Assembly: GCF_003206575.1 (NCBI RefSeq)
Contig: NZ_PZJO01000005.1
Coordinates: 157,476-221,475 of the forward strand
DNA length: 64,000 nt
DNA from: Salinicola endophyticus
GTDB lineage: Bacteria; Pseudomonadota; Gammaproteobacteria; Pseudomonadales; Halomonadaceae
Direction: 5' to 3'
The translations under genes and the position numbers were made by a program. Positions 27,075 to 36,235 of this stretch are shown piece by piece. Each line of letters starts with the position of its first letter. The stretch's first letter is position 1. The notes beneath the pieces were generated by a model. That model was not told the origin of the DNA. It saw only the letters and a program-made list of their open reading frames with translations, and did no database searches.

Positions 27075-27860
27075 ATGTTCGCCTATCTCGTACCCAGCGT
27101 GCTGCTGGTGCTGCTGCTGTTCGCCTCGATCCGGATTCTGCCCGAGTACCGGCGCGGGGTGGTCTTCTTCCTCGGGCGTTTCCAGGCGGTCAAGGGCCCG
27201 GGGCTATTCCTGCTGATTCCGGTGGTGCAGAAGATGCAGGTGGTGGATCTGCGCGTGATCACCATGGACGTGCCGGAGCAGGACGTCATCTCGCAGGACA
27301 ACGTCACCGTCAGGGTCAATGCGGTGCTCTATTTCCGCGTGGTCGATCCGCAGAAGGCGATCATCCAGGTGGAGAACTACGTCAACGCCACCAGTCAGCT
27401 CGCCCAGACCACACTGCGCTCGGTGCTGGGCAAGCACGATCTCGACGAGATGCTCTCCGAGCGCGACAAGCTCAACGACGACATCCAGGAGATCATCGAT
27501 GGCCAGACCGAGGCGTGGGGCATCAAGGTGGCCAACGTCGAGATCAAGCATGTCGATCTCGACGAGAGCATGATTCGCGCCATCGCGCGCCAGGCCGAGG
27601 CCGAGCGCGAGCGGCGCGCCAAGGTGATCCACGCCGAGGGCGAACAGCAGGCGGCGGAGAAGCTGGTCGAGGCGGCCAACATCATGTCGCAGAACCCGGC
27701 CGCGCTGCAGTTGCGCTATCTGCAGACGATGAGCGACATGAGCAACAAGAACGCCTCGACCATCGTCTTCCCGCTGCCGATGGATGTGATGGAGGCGTTC
27801 AAGGCGATGCGCGGGGTGCACGGCGGCTCCGGCAGCGGGACTCAGACACCGCCGCGTTGA
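27075..27860 (+). CDS. Slipin (stomatin/SPFH-family protein)
   Basis: A 261-residue prokaryotic stomatin. One N-terminal membrane hairpin (about residues 2-20) is followed by the SPFH domain with [40 protein letters not shown] and [17 protein letters not shown] coiled-coil stretch (about 175-215, rich in Ala, Glu and Arg) promotes oligomer formation. It forms an operon with the NfeD protease, its usual partner. The ATG at 27075 follows CAGGAGACTTGCCG. It probably organises membrane microdomains. Confidence 0.88.
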   Translation: MFAYLVPSVLLVLLLFASIRILPEYRRGVVFFLGRFQAVKGPGLFLLIPVVQKMQVVDLRVITMDVPEQDVISQDNVTVRVNAVLYFRVVDPQKAIIQVENYVNATSQLAQTTLRSVLGKHDLDEMLSERDKLNDDIQEIIDGQTEAWGIKVANVEIKHVDLDESMIRAIARQAEAERERRAKVIHAEGEQQAAEKLVEAANIMSQNPAALQLRYLQTMSDMSNKNASTIVFPLPMDVMEAFKAMRGVHGGSGSGTQTPPR

Positions 27861-27989
27861 CGCCGCTGCGCACCGGGCGACATGCGGTGCCAGGGCTGGC
27901 ACCGAGGTCGGTGCGCGAGGGCGTTGGCATCGGAGCGCGAGCGTGTATCCTGAGCGGGCCCTTTTCCGCGACCGCTACGGGAGTTCCGC

Positions 27990-28694
27990 TTGGCCACTTC
28001 ACCCTCTTCTCCGGCGCAGCAGCCCAGCGCGCTGGCCATCTTCGATCTCGACGACACCCTGCTCGACGGCGACTGCACCCACCTCTGGCTCGAATGGGTG
28101 ATCGCCTGCGGCTGGGTCGAGGAGAGCGAGGCGCTGCTGGCGCGCATGCGTGAGCAGGATCTGCAGTATCACGCCGGCACCCTGGACATGACCGAGCACC
28201 TGCGCTTCACCCTCGGCCCGCTGATCGGCCGCCAGCGCGATACGGTGCGTGAACAGGTCGAGGCGTTCGTCCAGCGTTCGGTGGCGCCGCGGCTGATGCA
28301 GGGCGGAGTCGAGCGGCTCCGGCAGCACCGCGAGCGTGGCCACGCGACCCTGGTGATCTCGGCCTCGATGCACCATCTGGTCGAGCCGATCGCGCGTTTC
28401 GTGGGTGCCGACGGCGCGCTCGCCACGCTGCCGGAGCTGGATGCCGAGGGGCGTTTCACCGGTGAGCCCACCGGCATCCACACCTATCAGCAGGGCAAGC
28501 TCGACGCCTTCGCCGAATGGCTCAGGGCCCACGACACCGGCTTTGCCGAGGGCTGGGAGACCTGGGGCTACAGCGACTCCTACAATGACCTGCCGCTGCT
28601 CGAGTTCGTCGACCACCCCCACGCCACCCAGCCGGATGCCCGCCTGCGGGCGACTGCCGAGGCGCGTGGTTGGCCGATCCTCGAGTGGCGTTAG
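27990..28694 (+). CDS. HAD-IB subfamily phosphatase
   Basis: A 234-residue HAD hydrolase with intact motifs: DLDDTLLDGDCTHLW (about residues 19-33) with both aspartates, SASMHHLVEPIA (about 129) and GYSDSYNDLPLLE (about 193). The HAD-IB architecture resembles SerB-like and CicA-like phosphatases. The long cap and the YHAGTLDMTEHLRFTL segment resemble the group sometimes annotated as phosphoserine phosphatase homologues, but a real serine biosynthetic role is not shown. The start is a TTG at 27990 with GGGAG 6 bases upstream; no in-frame ATG precedes the first motif. It contrasts with the motif-less HAD protein at 24731. Confidence 0.82.
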   Translation: MATSPSSPAQQPSALAIFDLDDTLLDGDCTHLWLEWVIACGWVEESEALLARMREQDLQYHAGTLDMTEHLRFTLGPLIGRQRDTVREQVEAFVQRSVAPRLMQGGVERLRQHRERGHATLVISASMHHLVEPIARFVGADGALATLPELDAEGRFTGEPTGIHTYQQGKLDAFAEWLRAHDTGFAEGWETWGYSDSYNDLPLLEFVDHPHATQPDARLRATAEARGWPILEWR

Positions 28695-28791
28695 GCGGTT
28701 TCATCAGATGGGGCCCAGGTCGGCCGTCGACGCTGGTCGCCGGCGGCCAGCGTCTATCACCACGATTGAGATAACTCATCGCGAGGCCGCG

Positions 28792-28845
28792 TTGCGCTTT
28801 TGGTAACTCAGGTATATCTTGTCAACCATGGTTTAACTTGATAAC
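28792..28845 (+). promoter_or_regulatory. Probable mntH promoter with overlapping palindromic operator
   Basis: TTGCGC (28792-28797) and TATCTT (28815-28820) are spaced by 17 bases, a plausible sigma-70 promoter. An imperfect AT-rich palindrome centred on CCATGG (about 28826-28831, with flanking TCAA and TTAA) overlaps and follows the -10 box. Its position suits manganese-dependent repression by the MntR encoded downstream. That it binds MntR is inference. Confidence 0.45.
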
Positions 28846-28904
28846 CCGGGCGACACTTCGCGGATGACGTGGGCTCGCCCGGCCGTCGACATTCCGAGGT
28901 CAGC

Positions 28905-30182
28905 GTGTCCAACAGTGTGAGTGACGCCCGCGCGGCACGCGCGGACCCGTCGGTGCCGGCACGACAGCGTTCGCTGCTGGCGCGTTTTCTGCCTTTCTTC
29001 GGCCCGGCGCTGATCGCCGCGGTCGCCTATATCGATCCTGGCAACTTCGCCACCAACATCGAGGCCGGCTCGCGCTACGGCTATACCCTGCTGTGGGTGG
29101 TGCTGTGGGCCAATCTCATGGCGATGCTGATCCAGACGCTGTCGGTGCGCCTGGGGCTGGCCACCGGACGCAATCTGGCGGAGATGATCCGCGAGCGCTA
29201 TCCGCGGCCGCTGGTGTGGTTCTACTGGGTCCAGGCCGAGCTGGTGGCGATCGCCACCGATCTGGCCGAGTTCCTCGGTGCGGCGCTGGCGTTCCACCTC
29301 CTGTTCGGGCTCTCGATGCTGGAGGGGGCGCTGCTCACCGGCGCGGTCACCTACGCGGCACTGACCATGCAGCGCTACGGGTTTCGCCTGCTCGAGGTGA
29401 TCATCGGCAGCATGCTGCTGGCGGTAGCGGCGGGCTTCGTCACCCAGATCCTGATGGGCCGGCCCGACGCCGGGCCGGCGCTCACCGGGATGCTGGTACC
29501 GCAGTTCCCTGACGGCTACGCGGTCTTTCTGGCCGCGGGGATTCTGGGCGCCACGGTGATGCCCCACGTCATCTATCTGCACTCGTCGCTGTCGCAGCGG
29601 CGCATTCCGGCCACCACTGACGACGAGCGCAAGCGCGCGATGCGCTTCTATCGCTGGGACGTGATCATCGGCATGGGGGTCGCCGGGATCATCAATCTCT
29701 CGATGCTGGCGCTGGCAGCGGCGGTGTTCTTCGACAACGGACGTACCGGCGTGGCCTCGATCGAGCAGAGCTATCAGCTGCTGTCGCCACTGATGAACCG
29801 TGAGCTGGCGAGCACGCTGTTCGGATTCACCCTGCTGCTGGCGGGGCTGTCGTCGTCGATCGTCGGCACCATGGCGGGGCAGGTGGTGATGCAGGGCTTC
29901 GTCGGCTTCACCATTCCCATCTGGCTGCGCCGGCTGCTGACCATGCTGCCGGCGATCGCGGTGATCATGCTCGGCCTGCCCGAGCAGCAGGTGCTGGTGG
30001 CGAGCCAGGTGGTGCTCAGCTTCGGCATTCCCTTCGCCCTGGTGCCGCTGATCCAGTTCACCGCGCGCCGCGGCTTGATGGGCAATCTGGTCAGCCGGCG
30101 CTGGGTCACGCTGCTGGGTTGCGTGGTGGCCGCGGTGATCATCCTGTTGAATGGTTATGTGTTGGCCTTCGAGTTGCTGTAG
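28905..30182 (+). CDS. mntH: Nramp-family manganese/divalent-metal transporter
   Basis: A 425-residue, 11-span Nramp transporter. The metal-site motifs are both present: DPGNFATNIEAG in span 1 (about residues 46-57) and MPHVIYLHSSL in span 6 (about 223-233). It should take up Mn2+ with protons. The start is taken as the GTG at 28905, with CCGAGGTCAGC in front; a GTG at 28869 is a poorer alternative. An mntR gene follows 75 bases after, and a palindrome overlies the promoter, so manganese repression is expected. Confidence 0.88.
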   Translation: MSNSVSDARAARADPSVPARQRSLLARFLPFFGPALIAAVAYIDPGNFATNIEAGSRYGYTLLWVVLWANLMAMLIQTLSVRLGLATGRNLAEMIRERYPRPLVWFYWVQAELVAIATDLAEFLGAALAFHLLFGLSMLEGALLTGAVTYAALTMQRYGFRLLEVIIGSMLLAVAAGFVTQILMGRPDAGPALTGMLVPQFPDGYAVFLAAGILGATVMPHVIYLHSSLSQRRIPATTDDERKRAMRFYRWDVIIGMGVAGIINLSMLALAAAVFFDNGRTGVASIEQSYQLLSPLMNRELASTLFGFTLLLAGLSSSIVGTMAGQVVMQGFVGFTIPIWLRRLLTMLPAIAVIMLGLPEQQVLVASQVVLSFGIPFALVPLIQFTARRGLMGNLVSRRWVTLLGCVVAAVIILLNGYVLAFELL

Positions 30183-30257
30183 GCTCTCTACGTGTCGTGA
30201 ACGGGCGGCGCCGCTCGCGCGTGGCCGTTTACCCCATTCGATGTCGATGAGAACGCC

Positions 30258-30686
30258 ATGCCAGGAACACCCCGACCACGTTATGCCCGCTTCGAGCGCA
30301 CTCGTCTCGATCATCAGCAGGAGCTGGTGGAAGATTACGTGGAAGAGATCGCGCAGCTGCATCGCGATCATGGCGAGGCACGTGCCAGCGATCTGGCGGA
30401 GCGTTTCGGTGTCAGTGCCGCGGCGGTCTCCAAGGTGATCTCACGACTCAAGCGCGACGGCCTGGCCGAAGCGCGCCCCTACCGCGGGGTCTTCTTGACC
30501 GAACAGGGGCGGGCGCTGGCGGAGAAGGTCGAGGCGCGCCACCAACTGGTGCTGGCCACGCTGCTCGCCCTCGGCGTCCCGGCGCACGTCGCCGAGGCGG
30601 ACTCCGAGGGGATCGAACACCACTGCAGCGATGCCACCGTCGAGGCAATGCAGCGCTTTCTGGAGTCGCGGCCGGCATCACGCTGA
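30258..30686 (+). CDS. mntR: MntR-type manganese-responsive regulator (DtxR family)
   Basis: A 142-residue DtxR-family repressor of the short MntR class without an SH3-like domain. The helix-turn-helix spans about residues 40-70 (ARASDLAERFGVSAAAVSK). The metal-binding and dimer region ends with IEHHCSDATVEAMQRFL (about 120-136), where the histidine pair and the acidic residue match MntR. It is encoded just after the Nramp transporter and probably represses it when manganese is sufficient. Confidence 0.85.
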   Translation: MPGTPRPRYARFERTRLDHQQELVEDYVEEIAQLHRDHGEARASDLAERFGVSAAAVSKVISRLKRDGLAEARPYRGVFLTEQGRALAEKVEARHQLVLATLLALGVPAHVAEADSEGIEHHCSDATVEAMQRFLESRPASR

Positions 30687-31168
30687 CTCTCGCGGCTGGG
30701 CTGATTACTACGTTGGTGTTAGACTGCGCCAGCGCTGTCGCCCCGCCCCGGGTCATCGACCCCTCCGGTAGCCGCCTGGCTCCCCAGCGGTGGTGCGACA
30801 CTCCCGGGACCGCGAGGCGTCTTACGCCCCTCGCTCGAGACATGGCACCGACATGCACGTATCGATGACACGCGCCACCGTTAGCATGACGCCACCCTAG
30901 CGTCGACTCCCTCCGCGTGAGCCACGCTCGCGTTCGACTTGTCGACCCGCCGTACGGCCGGGCCGATCAGGTCCGTTTTCGTTCGTATTACCGATTCTCG
31001 TTTGAACCCAAGCGCTTCGAAGCCAAGCGTTTTGAACACTAGCCAAGCCGCGTTGCGACTGCGGCCGAGCGGGCAAGACGCGTCGACGTTCGCCAGCGCT
31101 GCGTGTGCTGGCCGGCGTCGCCAGCATCCGCTATCGGCCCCGCGGCATGACCCTGAGTGGACCCTGCA
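30687..31168. other. Intergenic region of 482 bases without a recognisable gene
   Basis: No open reading frame here has family resemblance or a good ribosome binding site. The only pattern I see is an imperfect 15-base direct repeat beginning CAAGCG at 31007 and 31023 (CAAGCGCTTCGAAGC and CAAGCGTTTTGAACA). It presumably holds the mntR 3' end and the promoter of the SulP gene. Confidence 0.5.
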
Positions 31169-32656
31169 ATGCTCGACACGATAAGACAACACTGGTTCTC
31201 CAACGTCCGCGCGGACGTGCTGGCCGGCGCCGTGGTGGCGATGGCGCTGATTCCGGAGGCGATCGCATTCTCGATCATCGCCGGTGTCGACCCCAAGGTC
31301 GGCCTCTATGCCTCGTTCTCGATGGCGGTGGTGATCGCCTTCGCCGGCGGCCGTCCGGGGATGATCTCCGCCGCCACTGGCGCCACGGCGCTGTTGATGG
31401 TGACCCTGGTACGCGACCACGGGCTGCAGTACCTGCTCGCCGCGACCCTGCTGACCGGGGTGATCCAGATCCTGTTCGGCTATCTCAAACTCGGCGCGCT
31501 GATGCGCTTCGTCTCGCGCTCGGTGGTCACCGGTTTCGTCAACGCGTTGGCGATCCTGATCTTCATGGCCCAGCTGCCGGAGCTGACCGGGGTCACCTGG
31601 CACGTCTACGCCATGACCGCCGCCGGGCTCGGCATCATCTATCTGTTCCCCTATGTGCCGGTGGTGGGCAAGACGCTGCCGTCGCCGCTGGTCTGCATCG
31701 TGGTGCTCACCGGGGTCTACATGTTCAGTGGCATGGATATCCGCACCGTGGGCGACATGGGCCAGCTGCCCGATTCGCTGCCGGTATTCCTGCTGCCGGA
31801 CGTGCCGCTCAATCTGGAGACGCTGTGGATCATCCTGCCCTACTCGCTGGCGATCGCCGTGGTCGGCCTGCTCGAATCGATGATGACCGCGACCATCGTC
31901 GACGAGCTGACCGATACCCCCAGTGACAAGAACCGGGAGTGCAAGGGGCAGGGGCTGGCCAACCTCGCCACCGGCTTCCTCGGTGGCATGGCCGGCTGCG
32001 CGATGATCGGGCAGTCGGTGATCAACGTGAAGTCCGGCGGCCGCAACCGCCTCTCGACCCTGGTCGCCGGGGTCTTCCTGCTGATCCTGGTGGTGTTCCT
32101 GGGTGACTGGGTCTCGCAGATCCCGATGGCCGCGCTGGTGGCGGTGATGATCATGGTCTCGATCGGCACCTTCAGCTGGGAGTCGATCCGCGATCTGCGG
32201 CGCCATCCGCTGTCGACCAATATCGTCATGGTGGCCACGGTGATCGTGGTGGTGGCGACCCACAATCTGGCGATTGGCGTGCTGGTCGGGGTGCTGCTGG
32301 CGTCGCTGTTCTTCGCCAACAAGGTGGGGCAGATTCTCTATGTCGGTAGCCGCATGGACGCGGACGGCGAGACCCGCGAGTATGAAGTGATCGGACAGGT
32401 GTTCTTCGCCTCTTCGACTCGCTTCACCGACAGCTTCGACTTCAAGGAGGCGGTGCCGCGGGTGCGTATCGATCTCTCTCGCGCCCACTTCTGGGACATC
32501 ACCGGCGTCGGCGCGCTGGACAACGTGGTGATCAAGTTCCGCCGCGAGGGCGCCGAGGTCGAGGTGATCGGACTCAACGAGGCCAGCGCCACCCTGGTCG
32601 ACCGCTTTGCCGTGCACGACAAGCCGGACGCGGTGGAGAAACTCATGGGCCATTGA
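31169..32656 (+). CDS. SulP-family inorganic anion transporter with STAS domain
   Basis: A 495-residue SLC26/SulP transporter. It has about 12-14 hydrophobic segments beginning [31 protein letters not shown], the family's first signature, and a cytoplasmic STAS domain (about residues 400-490) including [21 protein letters not shown]. Family members carry sulfate, bicarbonate, chloride or dicarboxylates, and the substrate here cannot be told. The ATG at 31169 is chosen; an in-frame GTG lies 12 bases upstream. A tandem universal stress protein follows on the same strand, a frequent SulP neighbour. Confidence 0.86.
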   Translation: MLDTIRQHWFSNVRADVLAGAVVAMALIPEAIAFSIIAGVDPKVGLYASFSMAVVIAFAGGRPGMISAATGATALLMVTLVRDHGLQYLLAATLLTGVIQILFGYLKLGALMRFVSRSVVTGFVNALAILIFMAQLPELTGVTWHVYAMTAAGLGIIYLFPYVPVVGKTLPSPLVCIVVLTGVYMFSGMDIRTVGDMGQLPDSLPVFLLPDVPLNLETLWIILPYSLAIAVVGLLESMMTATIVDELTDTPSDKNRECKGQGLANLATGFLGGMAGCAMIGQSVINVKSGGRNRLSTLVAGVFLLILVVFLGDWVSQIPMAALVAVMIMVSIGTFSWESIRDLRRHPLSTNIVMVATVIVVVATHNLAIGVLVGVLLASLFFANKVGQILYVGSRMDADGETREYEVIGQVFFASSTRFTDSFDFKEAVPRVRIDLSRAHFWDITGVGALDNVVIKFRREGAEVEVIGLNEASATLVDRFAVHDKPDAVEKLMGH

Positions 32657-32761
32657 GTGCCCTCGCAGGATGCAGACGGCGCAAGCGCGTCGCGATGACA
32701 ACCCCGCCGCCCAGGGGCGTGATAGGCTCGGGTGGCGGGTGCCAGGCAACAGGAGAATGCC

Positions 32762-33619
32762 ATGAGTGAACGTCAGGTTCTCGGCTGTATCGACGACTCC
32801 AGCCACGCGCCGGCGGTATGCGCCGCCGCGGCGTGGGCCGCGGCGCGGATCGGCGCGCCGCTCGAACTGCTGCACGTGCTGAGTCGCGGGCAGGGCGGCG
32901 CCGAGCGCGACACCAGCGGCCATATCGGTCTGGGCAGTCGCGAACATCTGCGCGAGCAGCTGACCCGGCTCGACGAGGAGCGCGCCAAGCTCGCGCAGCA
33001 GCACGGACGCGAGCTGCTGGCGGCAGCCAAGGCCCAGGCCGAGGCGTCCAGCTCGCTGACGGTGGCCACTGCGCTGCGCCACGGCGATCTGCTCGAGGCG
33101 CTGAGCGAGCGCGAGGCGCAGACCCGGCTGGTGGTGCTGGGCAAGCGCGGCGAGTCCGTGGCCGAGGCGCAGGATCACCTGGGCAGCAATCTGGAGCGGG
33201 TGGTGCGCGCACTGCACACGCCGATCCTGGTCACGCCGCCCGAGTTCCAGGCGCCGCAGCGGCTGCTGCTCGCCTTCGATGGCGGCCAGACCACCCGCAA
33301 GGGGGTCGAGATGATCGCCGAGAGCCCGCTGCTCAATGGCCTGGTGTGCCACGTGGTGATGGTCGGCGCCGGTACCGACGATCAGCGGGCCCAGCTCGAC
33401 TGGGCGCTGGCGCGGCTGCGCGAGGGGCAGGTCGAGGCCGAGGGCGAGATCCTCGCCGGCGACGTCGATGACGTGCTGGGCCACTACGCCGAGCGCGAGC
33501 ATATCGACCTGATGATCATGGGTGCCTACGGCCACTCGCGTATCCGCCAGCTGCTGGTGGGCAGCACCACCACGGCGATGCTCAGGCATTCGCGCAGCGC
33601 CACCCTTATACTGCGCTGA
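32762..33619 (+). CDS. Tandem-domain universal stress protein
   Basis: A 285-residue protein made of two UspA domains (about residues 1-150 and 155-285). The second keeps the ATP-binding loop [17 protein letters not shown] (about 256-272); the first has only a partial loop in [17 protein letters not shown]. The arrangement resembles E. coli UspE-like proteins. It probably modulates the SulP transporter or responds to ionic or energy stress. The ATG at 32762 follows AACAGGAGAATGCC. Confidence 0.85.
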   Translation: MSERQVLGCIDDSSHAPAVCAAAAWAAARIGAPLELLHVLSRGQGGAERDTSGHIGLGSREHLREQLTRLDEERAKLAQQHGRELLAAAKAQAEASSSLTVATALRHGDLLEALSEREAQTRLVVLGKRGESVAEAQDHLGSNLERVVRALHTPILVTPPEFQAPQRLLLAFDGGQTTRKGVEMIAESPLLNGLVCHVVMVGAGTDDQRAQLDWALARLREGQVEAEGEILAGDVDDVLGHYAEREHIDLMIMGAYGHSRIRQLLVGSTTTAMLRHSRSATLILR

Positions 33620-33689
33620 CCCCGGCGGTTGCCGTGGAACCCATCACGCCGCGCCCGAGGCGCGGCGAGCTAAAGGAGCGAGAAGAGCC

Positions 33690-34046
33690 ATGACCATCCA
33701 ACGCCACGACACCCAGACCCGCATGAGCCGCGCCGTGATCCATAACGGCACCGCTTATCTGTGCGGTCAGGTCAGCGGCCCGGAGGCCCGCGAGGGCGAT
33801 ATCACCGCCCAGACGATCAGCATGCTGTCGCGGCTGGATGCGCTACTGGAGGAGATCGGCTCCGACCGTGAGCATCTGCTCGCGGCGACGATCTATCTCG
33901 CCGATGGCGCCGACTTCGCCGCCATGAATACGGTGTGGGACGCCTGGGTGCCGGCAGGCCACGCGCCGGCACGTACCTGCATCACCGCGCCGATGCCGGC
34001 GCCCGAGCTGAAGGTGGAGATCACCGTCACCGCGGCGATCAAGTAA
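33690..34046 (+). CDS. RidA/YjgF-family protein
   Basis: A 118-residue single-domain RidA protein. The active-site arginine is in [21 protein letters not shown] (Arg about residue 97), and the [17 protein letters not shown] segment is typical. RidA proteins hydrolyse reactive enamines or imines to ketoacids and ammonia. The APEL/KVEI ending places it in the broad RidA subfamily family-wide set rather than clearly in the archetypal RidA group. It has a good ribosome binding site (AAAGGAG) and lies 70 bases after the usp gene. Confidence 0.85.
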   Translation: MTIQRHDTQTRMSRAVIHNGTAYLCGQVSGPEAREGDITAQTISMLSRLDALLEEIGSDREHLLAATIYLADGADFAAMNTVWDAWVPAGHAPARTCITAPMPAPELKVEITVTAAIK

Positions 34047-34139
34047 CCCGCGCCTCCCTTCGATCCACGCTGTGCGCTCTTCGTCTCTCGGTCTGGCCCA
34101 CGCCGGGACCGGGTGGCGAGTTCGGATGTCGGCTCGCCT

Positions 34140-34745
34140 TCACTCCGTCTCGCGGCTGGGGGCGGGCGGCTGGTGGGCGAGGAAGTGGGCCAGCTTTTCC
34201 GGCTGGCTCTCACCGACCCGGCACAGCTGGCCGGCAATCTCGGCGTACTGCATCAGGGTCGGCAGCATCAGCCGCTGACGATGCGGATCCTGGGCCTGGC
34301 GGGCGGCTTCTGTGTCCAACCATTCGAACAGGCGTGCCAGGCGGGTGTAAGTGGTATCACCGCGGCCGCTGTTGCCACGCAGGGCATCCACCGCCAGACA
34401 GCGCATCACGCTGCGCTTGTTGGGATCGAGACTCTCCTTGTCCAGTAGCGCCTCGGCGTGACGGCTGAACTGACTCATCAGTTGGGTCAGCTCGGCCGCC
34501 TCGAGCTGGCGCTGGACCGCCTGCTGGCTCTCGTGCAGGGCGCGCTGCTGCTGCAGCTGCCCGCGCGCCACCAGCACCAGGGTCAGGCACAGCCAACCGG
34601 CCAGTACCACGCTGAGCAGGAATAGCCCCAGTGGCGCCAACGCAGCGGGCGGCAGCGGCCAGTGCAGGTCGCTGGCGTAAAGGCCCAAGCCGCACAGGGC
34701 CAGCATGACGATGACGATCAATGCGATGGAAACGCCGGCTTTCAT
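34140..34745 (-). CDS. Hypothetical membrane protein
   Basis: A 201-residue protein I do not recognise. Two hydrophobic segments (about residues 5-22 and 35-60) are followed by a soluble alpha-helical region rich in Gln, Arg and Glu (about 65-100), likely a coiled coil, and then a region with CLAVDALRGN and TYTRLARLFEWLDTE. It could be an inner-membrane protein with a cytoplasmic helical domain. It lies 115 bases beyond the ketoreductase gene and on the same strand, so it might be the last gene of the cluster transcript, but nothing in it suggests a polyene role. Confidence 0.6.
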   Translation of the reverse strand: MKAGVSIALIVIVMLALCGLGLYASDLHWPLPPAALAPLGLFLLSVVLAGWLCLTLVLVARGQLQQQRALHESQQAVQRQLEAAELTQLMSQFSRHAEALLDKESLDPNKRSVMRCLAVDALRGNSGRGDTTYTRLARLFEWLDTEAARQAQDPHRQRLMLPTLMQYAEIAGQLCRVGESQPEKLAHFLAHQPPAPSRETE

Positions 34746-34860
34746 CTCGACTCCGACTCTACGGGGTGGTCTCTATGGGTGAGGGCCGCTGACGCTCGCC
34801 CAACGAGGCATTATCGGCCGGCGGCTCCGGCGCTTGAACATGGCGCCGGTCTCAGCGCTC

Positions 34861-35637
34861 TCAGCACATGCCGCCGTTGATGGCGATCACCTGCCGGGTG
34901 ATATAGCCGGCATCACGGGAGCACAGGAAGCTGACCGTGGCCGCCACTTCGTGCGGCTCGCCGGGGCGCTGCATCGGCACCAGCTTGCGAATCTCCTCCC
35001 GCGACAGCGCCTCGGTCATGCTGGTCTCGATCCAGCCGGGGGCGACACAGTTGACCGTGATGCGGCGCTTGGCCAGCTCCACCGCGAGCGCCTTGGTGGC
35101 GCCGATGATGCCTGCCTTGGCCGCACTATAGTTGACCTGGCCGCGATTGCCGATCACCCCCGAGAGCGACGACAGGGTAACGATGCGCCCCGGACGGCGG
35201 CGCTGAATCATTGGCATCACCAGCGGCCGCAGCACGTTGTAGAAGCCATCCAGGTTGGTCTTGAGCACGCTGTCCCAGTCCTCGTCCTCCAGCGCCGGGA
35301 AGGGCTTGTCGACGGCGATGCCGGCGTTGCACACCACCCCGTAGTAGCAGCCGTGGGCGGCGATATCCGCCTCCAGCAGCGTCTTGACCCGTGCGCGCTG
35401 GGTGACATCGAACTGCAGCAGACGCACCTGGGCGCCGGCGGCACGGGCATCTGCCGCCACCTGTGCGATATCGTCGCCATCGCGGCGGCTGTGCAGCACC
35501 AGGTCGAAGCCGTCCTGGGCCAGGCGCCGGGCGATCGCCGCGCCGATGCCGCGGTTGGCACCGGTCACCAGGATGGTGTCGGCGCCACGCTCGCCTGTGG
35601 GGGAAGCGGTCTCTTGGGGGGTACTCGGGCGATCCAT
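34861..35637 (-). CDS. 3-oxoacyl-ACP reductase of the aryl-polyene-like cluster
   Basis: A 258-residue FabG-type SDR. NADPH-binding motif TGANRGIGAAIARRL (about residues 25-39), catalytic Ser in LSSLSGVIGNRGQVNYSAAK with the Tyr-Lys pair (about 160-170), and the VNCVAPGWIETSM segment following. It reduces the 3-keto group in each polyene elongation round, corresponding to the ApeQ role. It is the most distal cluster gene on the minus strand and lies 55 bases after the dehydratase gene. Confidence 0.87.
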   Translation of the reverse strand: MDRPSTPQETASPTGERGADTILVTGANRGIGAAIARRLAQDGFDLVLHSRRDGDDIAQVAADARAAGAQVRLLQFDVTQRARVKTLLEADIAAHGCYYGVVCNAGIAVDKPFPALEDEDWDSVLKTNLDGFYNVLRPLVMPMIQRRRPGRIVTLSSLSGVIGNRGQVNYSAAKAGIIGATKALAVELAKRRITVNCVAPGWIETSMTEALSREEIRKLVPMQRPGEPHEVAATVSFLCSRDAGYITRQVIAINGGMC

Positions 35638-35692
35638 GCGCGCTCCAGGCGATAAGGTGTCGAAACGAAAGAGAGTCGGGGCCGGCGACCGT

Positions 35693-36169
35693 TCAGGTGG
35701 CCGGCGGCTGGCCGGGCAGGTTCCACCCGGCGGGGCGGTAGAGGGTCAGGCTGCCGCTGGCCAGACTGGCCGAGCCATCGGCCCAGCGCAGCTCGCCATT
35801 GACCTGGGTCACACCGTTGTCGGCGACGAAGTCGATACTGATGGCGACATGGATGCGCCGGCCAAACGGCCAGTGGGGCTGCGCGGCGCGGTAGCGGCGG
35901 CTGCCCAGCAAGAGCCCCGGCGCCGGCGACTCGCCGCGGCGTTGGGCGTGGTAGCCGGCCCAGGCTGCCACGCCCTGGGCGATCCACTCGATGCCGACCC
36001 AGGCGGGCAGCCCCGCGGCCTCGGCGAACAGATCCTCCGGCCGGGTTTCGCCCTCGGCGATGGCGCCCTCGGCGTCGGCCTCGAGCAGGCGCGTCAGCAG
36101 GCACATGCCGCGGGCGTGGGGCACCAGCGGGGCGATGGGGCAGGGCAGAGGTTCGGTGGTCGATGTCAC
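35693..36169 (-). CDS. Hotdog-fold 3-hydroxyacyl-ACP dehydratase (ApeP-like)
   Basis: A hotdog dehydratase of about 158 residues that should remove water from the 3-hydroxyacyl-ACP during polyene assembly. Recognisable parts are LVPHARGMCLLTRLLEAD, GLPAWVGIEWIAQGVAAWAGYH and LLLGSRRYRA, as in the small dehydratases of aryl polyene clusters. The start is uncertain. The GTG at 36169 has GGAGGG 6 bases upstream and gives the usual family length. An ATG at 36235 would add 22 residues and would directly follow the ketosynthase stop codon (TGAATG), implying tight coupling. Confidence 0.78.
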   Translation of the reverse strand: MTSTTEPLPCPIAPLVPHARGMCLLTRLLEADAEGAIAEGETRPEDLFAEAAGLPAWVGIEWIAQGVAAWAGYHAQRRGESPAPGLLLGSRRYRAAQPHWPFGRRIHVAISIDFVADNGVTQVNGELRWADGSASLASGSLTLYRPAGWNLPGQPPAT

Positions 36170-36235
36170 GGGTGACCCTCCGTAGACCGGCAACGGGTCG
36201 ATAGGGTGCGCGGCAGCGCCTGTCGGGATTGGCAT

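Noticed and set aside
30881-33589. A 902-codon open frame on the minus strand
   Set aside because: It lies antisense to the SulP and usp genes, both with clear family motifs. Its predicted protein is a low-complexity Asp/His/Arg-rich mix typical of the reverse complement of GC-rich coding sequence.
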